From: Pedobacter sp. | GTDB lineage: Bacteria > Bacteroidota > Bacteroidia > Sphingobacteriales > Sphingobacteriaceae | Direction: 5' to 3' | DNA: 6,523 bases | Assembly (NCBI GenBank): GCA_004295885.1 | Contig: SEDG01000320.1 | Location: 1-6,523, forward strand | Shown here: positions 4,903 to 6,523 of the stretch, piece after piece | Position numbering within the stretch: the stretch's first letter is position 1 | Layout of the letters: each line of letters begins with the position of its first letter | Translations under genes and position numbers: made by a program | Notes under the pieces: generated by a model | What the model saw: the letters and a program-made list of their open reading frames with translations, nothing else | What the model was told of the DNA's origin: nothing | Databases searched by the model: none

Positions 4903-6256
4903 TGGTAAACATGCCAACAATGCATTCTTACAAGAACTACCAGATCCTGTTTCAAAAGTAACTTGGGATAACTACATCGCTCTTGCTCCTAAACAAGCAG
5001 AGAAATTAGGATACAAAGAATTTGATATCTTAACGGTTAAAGGCGAAACAGGATACACAATTGATCTTCCAATTTTAATTCAGCCAGGACAGGCAATGGG
5101 AACTGCTTCTATTGCCTTGGGTTATGGACGTACTAAAACTGGTAAAGCTGGTAACAACGTAGGTAAAAACGCTTTCCCTTTTGCAAGTTTCAGTAATGGT
5201 ACATTAAAATATGCTACTACAGTTACATTATCATCAACTGGCGGCAGAGAAGAATTAGCTCAAACACAAACTCACTATTCTTTTGAAGGAAGAAATATCA
5301 TTCGTGAAACTACTTTAAAAGATTACTTAAAAGATCCTGCTGCAGGTTCTGGTAACCACCATAAACATAAGGTTTATGATTTGTGGACTACCGATAAATA
5401 CGAGAAACTAGGTAATGACTGGGTAATGGCAATCGATTTGAATGCTTGTACTGGTTGTGGTTCTTGTATTGTTGCTTGTAACGTAGAAAACAACATTCCT
5501 GTTGTTGGCAAAGACGAAGTTCGTAGACGTAGAGAGATGCACTGGTTGCGTATCGACCGTTACTACAGCTATAACCAAGAGCCTGCTGCACATGCAGAAG
5601 CAGCTCATGGAGGTCACGAAGAAGGATCTAATGCAGTAACTAAAGAGAAAGAAATTGCGCATTTGGATGAAAACCAAATGAACAATGTTTCTGTAGTTCA
5701 CCAACCAATGTTATGTCAACACTGTGATCACGCACCTTGTGAAACTGTTTGTCCGGTATTGGCAACGGTACACTCGTCAGATGGTTTAAATCACATGGCT
5801 TATAACCGTTGTGTAGGTACACGTTATTGCGCAAACAACTGTCCATATAAAGTTCGTCGTTTCAACTGGTTTAACTACTGGAATGATTCACGTTTCGATA
5901 ACTATTTAAACAATGAGTTTACACAATTAGTATTAAATCCAGATGTTACTACTCGTTCTAGAGGTGTAATGGAAAAATGCTCGATGTGTATCCAACGTAT
6001 CCAAGCAGGTAAATTAACAGCTAAATTGGAGAAACGTGCTTTAAAAGATGGAGATATCAAAATGGCTTGTCAACAAGCTTGTTCTGCGAACGCAATTATC
6101 TTTGGAGATAGAAATGATCCAAACTCAGAAGTTGCAAAAGCATTGAAGAGCGAACGTATCTACTATGTTTTAGAGGAGATCAACGTACAACCAGGTATTG
6201 GTTATATGACAAAAGTTAGAAATATAGATTCAGAAACTAAAGAAGTACACGCGTAA
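4853..6256 (+). CDS. C-terminal ActB block: end of the MoCo-like domain plus four Fe-S cluster motifs
   Basis: ATG 4853 opens 467 codons; true homology begins at about 4874 (QVYESIPM), and ATG 4895 is another in-frame Met. The first part (LQELPDPVSKVTWDNY; LPILIQPGQAMGTASIALGY; GKAGNNVGKNAFP) finishes the molybdopterin-dinucleotide-binding-like domain. The ferredoxin-like part has CTGCGSCIVAC (nt 5447-5479), CQHCDHAPCETVC (5714-5752), CVGTRYCANNCP (5810-5845) and CSMC...CQQAC (5978-6082). The third motif has Thr where a further Cys would sit, which suits the [3Fe-4S] cluster known for ActB. A His- and Glu-rich insert (AAHAEAAHGGHEEG) lies between motifs 1 and 2. Some lineages encode the two halves of ActB separately, but there the split falls between domains. 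Here it cuts through the first domain, so a genuine two-gene arrangement is unlikely. Confidence 0.85.
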   Translation: MLLLHQLQVYESIPMRDGKHANNAFLQELPDPVSKVTWDNYIALAPKQAEKLGYKEFDILTVKGETGYTIDLPILIQPGQAMGTASIALGYGRTKTGKAGNNVGKNAFPFASFSNGTLKYATTVTLSSTGGREELAQTQTHYSFEGRNIIRETTLKDYLKDPAAGSGNHHKHKVYDLWTTDKYEKLGNDWVMAIDLNACTGCGSCIVACNVENNIPVVGKDEVRRRREMHWLRIDRYYSYNQEPAAHAEAAHGGHEEGSNAVTKEKEIAHLDENQMNNVSVVHQPMLCQHCDHAPCETVCPVLATVHSSDGLNHMAYNRCVGTRYCANNCPYKVRRFNWFNYWNDSRFDNYLNNEFTQLVLNPDVTTRSRGVMEKCSMCIQRIQAGKLTAKLEKRALKDGDIKMACQQACSANAIIFGDRNDPNSEVAKALKSERIYYVLEEINVQPGIGYMTKVRNIDSETKEVHA

Positions 6257-6278
6257 GCCGTACTTAGCAATATAAATT

Positions 6279-6523
6279 ATGTCAGGACATAACGAATCAA
6301 TTTTAAGAGAACCATTAATTACCGGTAAAAATATCACGTATGCACAAATTACGGATGATATATTATTACCGGTAGAAAACAAGCCTAACAGGGCTTGGTG
6401 GATAGGATTCATCATCGCACTTTGTGGCGCTACACTTTGGGTAGTTGCCGTTAGTTATACCTTTTGGTTCGGTATCGGAGCATGGGGATTAAATAAAACA
6501 GTAGGTTGGGCTTGGGATATCAC
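6279..6523 (+). CDS. actC: ActC, NrfD/PsrC-like membrane subunit of alternative complex III (5' part)
   Basis: ATG 6279 starts a frame that runs off the right edge after 81 codons. It begins MSGHNESILREPLITGKNIT with no signal peptide. The first ~40 residues are hydrophilic, with DDILLPVE, and are followed by a membrane helix (WWIGFIIALCGATLWVVAVS) and then FWFGIGAWGLNKTVGWAWDI, the conserved approach to the second helix of ActC. Full-length ActC has about ten helices and binds menaquinol near the periplasmic face, passing electrons to ActB; ActF is a paralogue. It lies 22 bases after the actB stop, so it is co-transcribed. No Shine-Dalgarno sequence is visible. The family call is confident from gene order and sequence; only the N-terminus is seen. 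Confidence 0.9.
   Translation, partial: MSGHNESILREPLITGKNITYAQITDDILLPVENKPNRAWWIGFIIALCGATLWVVAVSYTFWFGIGAWGLNKTVGWAWDI

Larger units (their letters stand above)
3452..6256 (+). pseudogene. actB: ActB, molybdopterin-oxidoreductase-like/Fe-S subunit, disrupted by two lesions
   Basis: ActB is the large peripheral subunit of alternative complex III: a molybdopterin-oxidoreductase-like domain without cofactor, fused to a ferredoxin-like domain with three [4Fe-4S] and one [3Fe-4S] cluster. Here its homology is spread over two frames in three blocks. Residues 1 to ~31 start at ATG 3452; a block from about 3541 to 4880 is in another frame; a block from about 4874 to 6256 returns to the first frame. 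About 940 residues are recognisable against roughly 1000 or more in the family. The missing part lies at the first junction, where Bacteroidota homologues have the Tat motif (RRDFLK type) and the start of the mature domain. Each block is well conserved and there are no other stops, so any decay is very recent, or the lesions are sequencing/assembly errors. The gene sits 47 bases after actA and 22 bases before actC. Identity is firm; whether it is truly broken is open. Confidence 0.85.

Overview
The window looks like chromosomal DNA of a Bacteroidota species, most likely from the Sphingobacteriales (Pedobacter or a relative). The support is AT-rich DNA, promoters matching the Bacteroidota TAnnTTTG -7 element (three copies), starts without Shine-Dalgarno sequences, signal peptides ending in A-Q, and an alternative complex III (act) operon of the Bacteroidota type. 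The genus is inference.

Layout. At the left edge (1-115, minus strand) lies the 5' end of a secreted or outer-membrane protein gene, with its promoter at 121-148. A 711-bp intergenic region (116-826) is rich in repeats. It holds paired TTGTCAA-type inverted repeats (141-218), a strikingly regular 11-bp-periodic dyad element (320-409), a copy of a dispersed Bacteroidota repeat (638-662), a small hairpin (685-701) and an AATGAAC-type tandem repeat (732-772). Next comes a gene on the plus strand for a deoxyhypusine-synthase-family protein (827-1807), followed by a run of stem-loops that ends in a rho-independent terminator (1899-1934). A second plus-strand promoter (2004-2030) then starts the act operon: actA (2112-3404), actB (3452-6256, broken) and the start of actC (6279 to the right edge).

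How the genes work together. ActA (multihaem cytochrome c), ActB (molybdopterin-oxidoreductase-like plus iron-sulfur protein) and ActC (NrfD-like quinol-binding membrane subunit) are the core of alternative complex III. This complex oxidises menaquinol and passes electrons to cytochrome c or directly to an oxidase, replacing the bc1 complex. The remaining act genes should continue beyond the right edge. The deoxyhypusine-synthase-like gene is a separate transcription unit, probably concerned with polyamines.

Main anomaly. actB as given does not encode one polypeptide. Near 3541-3552 the sequence jumps from the first ~31 codons into a region normally found about 100 residues further on, so the segment expected to carry the Tat signal is missing and the frame changes. 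Near 4864-4880 there is a second frame change. The net change of the two is a multiple of three. Since actA and actC are clean, an assembly or sequencing error is at least as likely as true gene decay. I see no convincing new defence or mobile system. The most intriguing unexplained element is the 11-bp-periodic dyad at 320-409, whose non-Watson-Crick positions in the main stems are nearly all G.U-compatible in plus-strand RNA.
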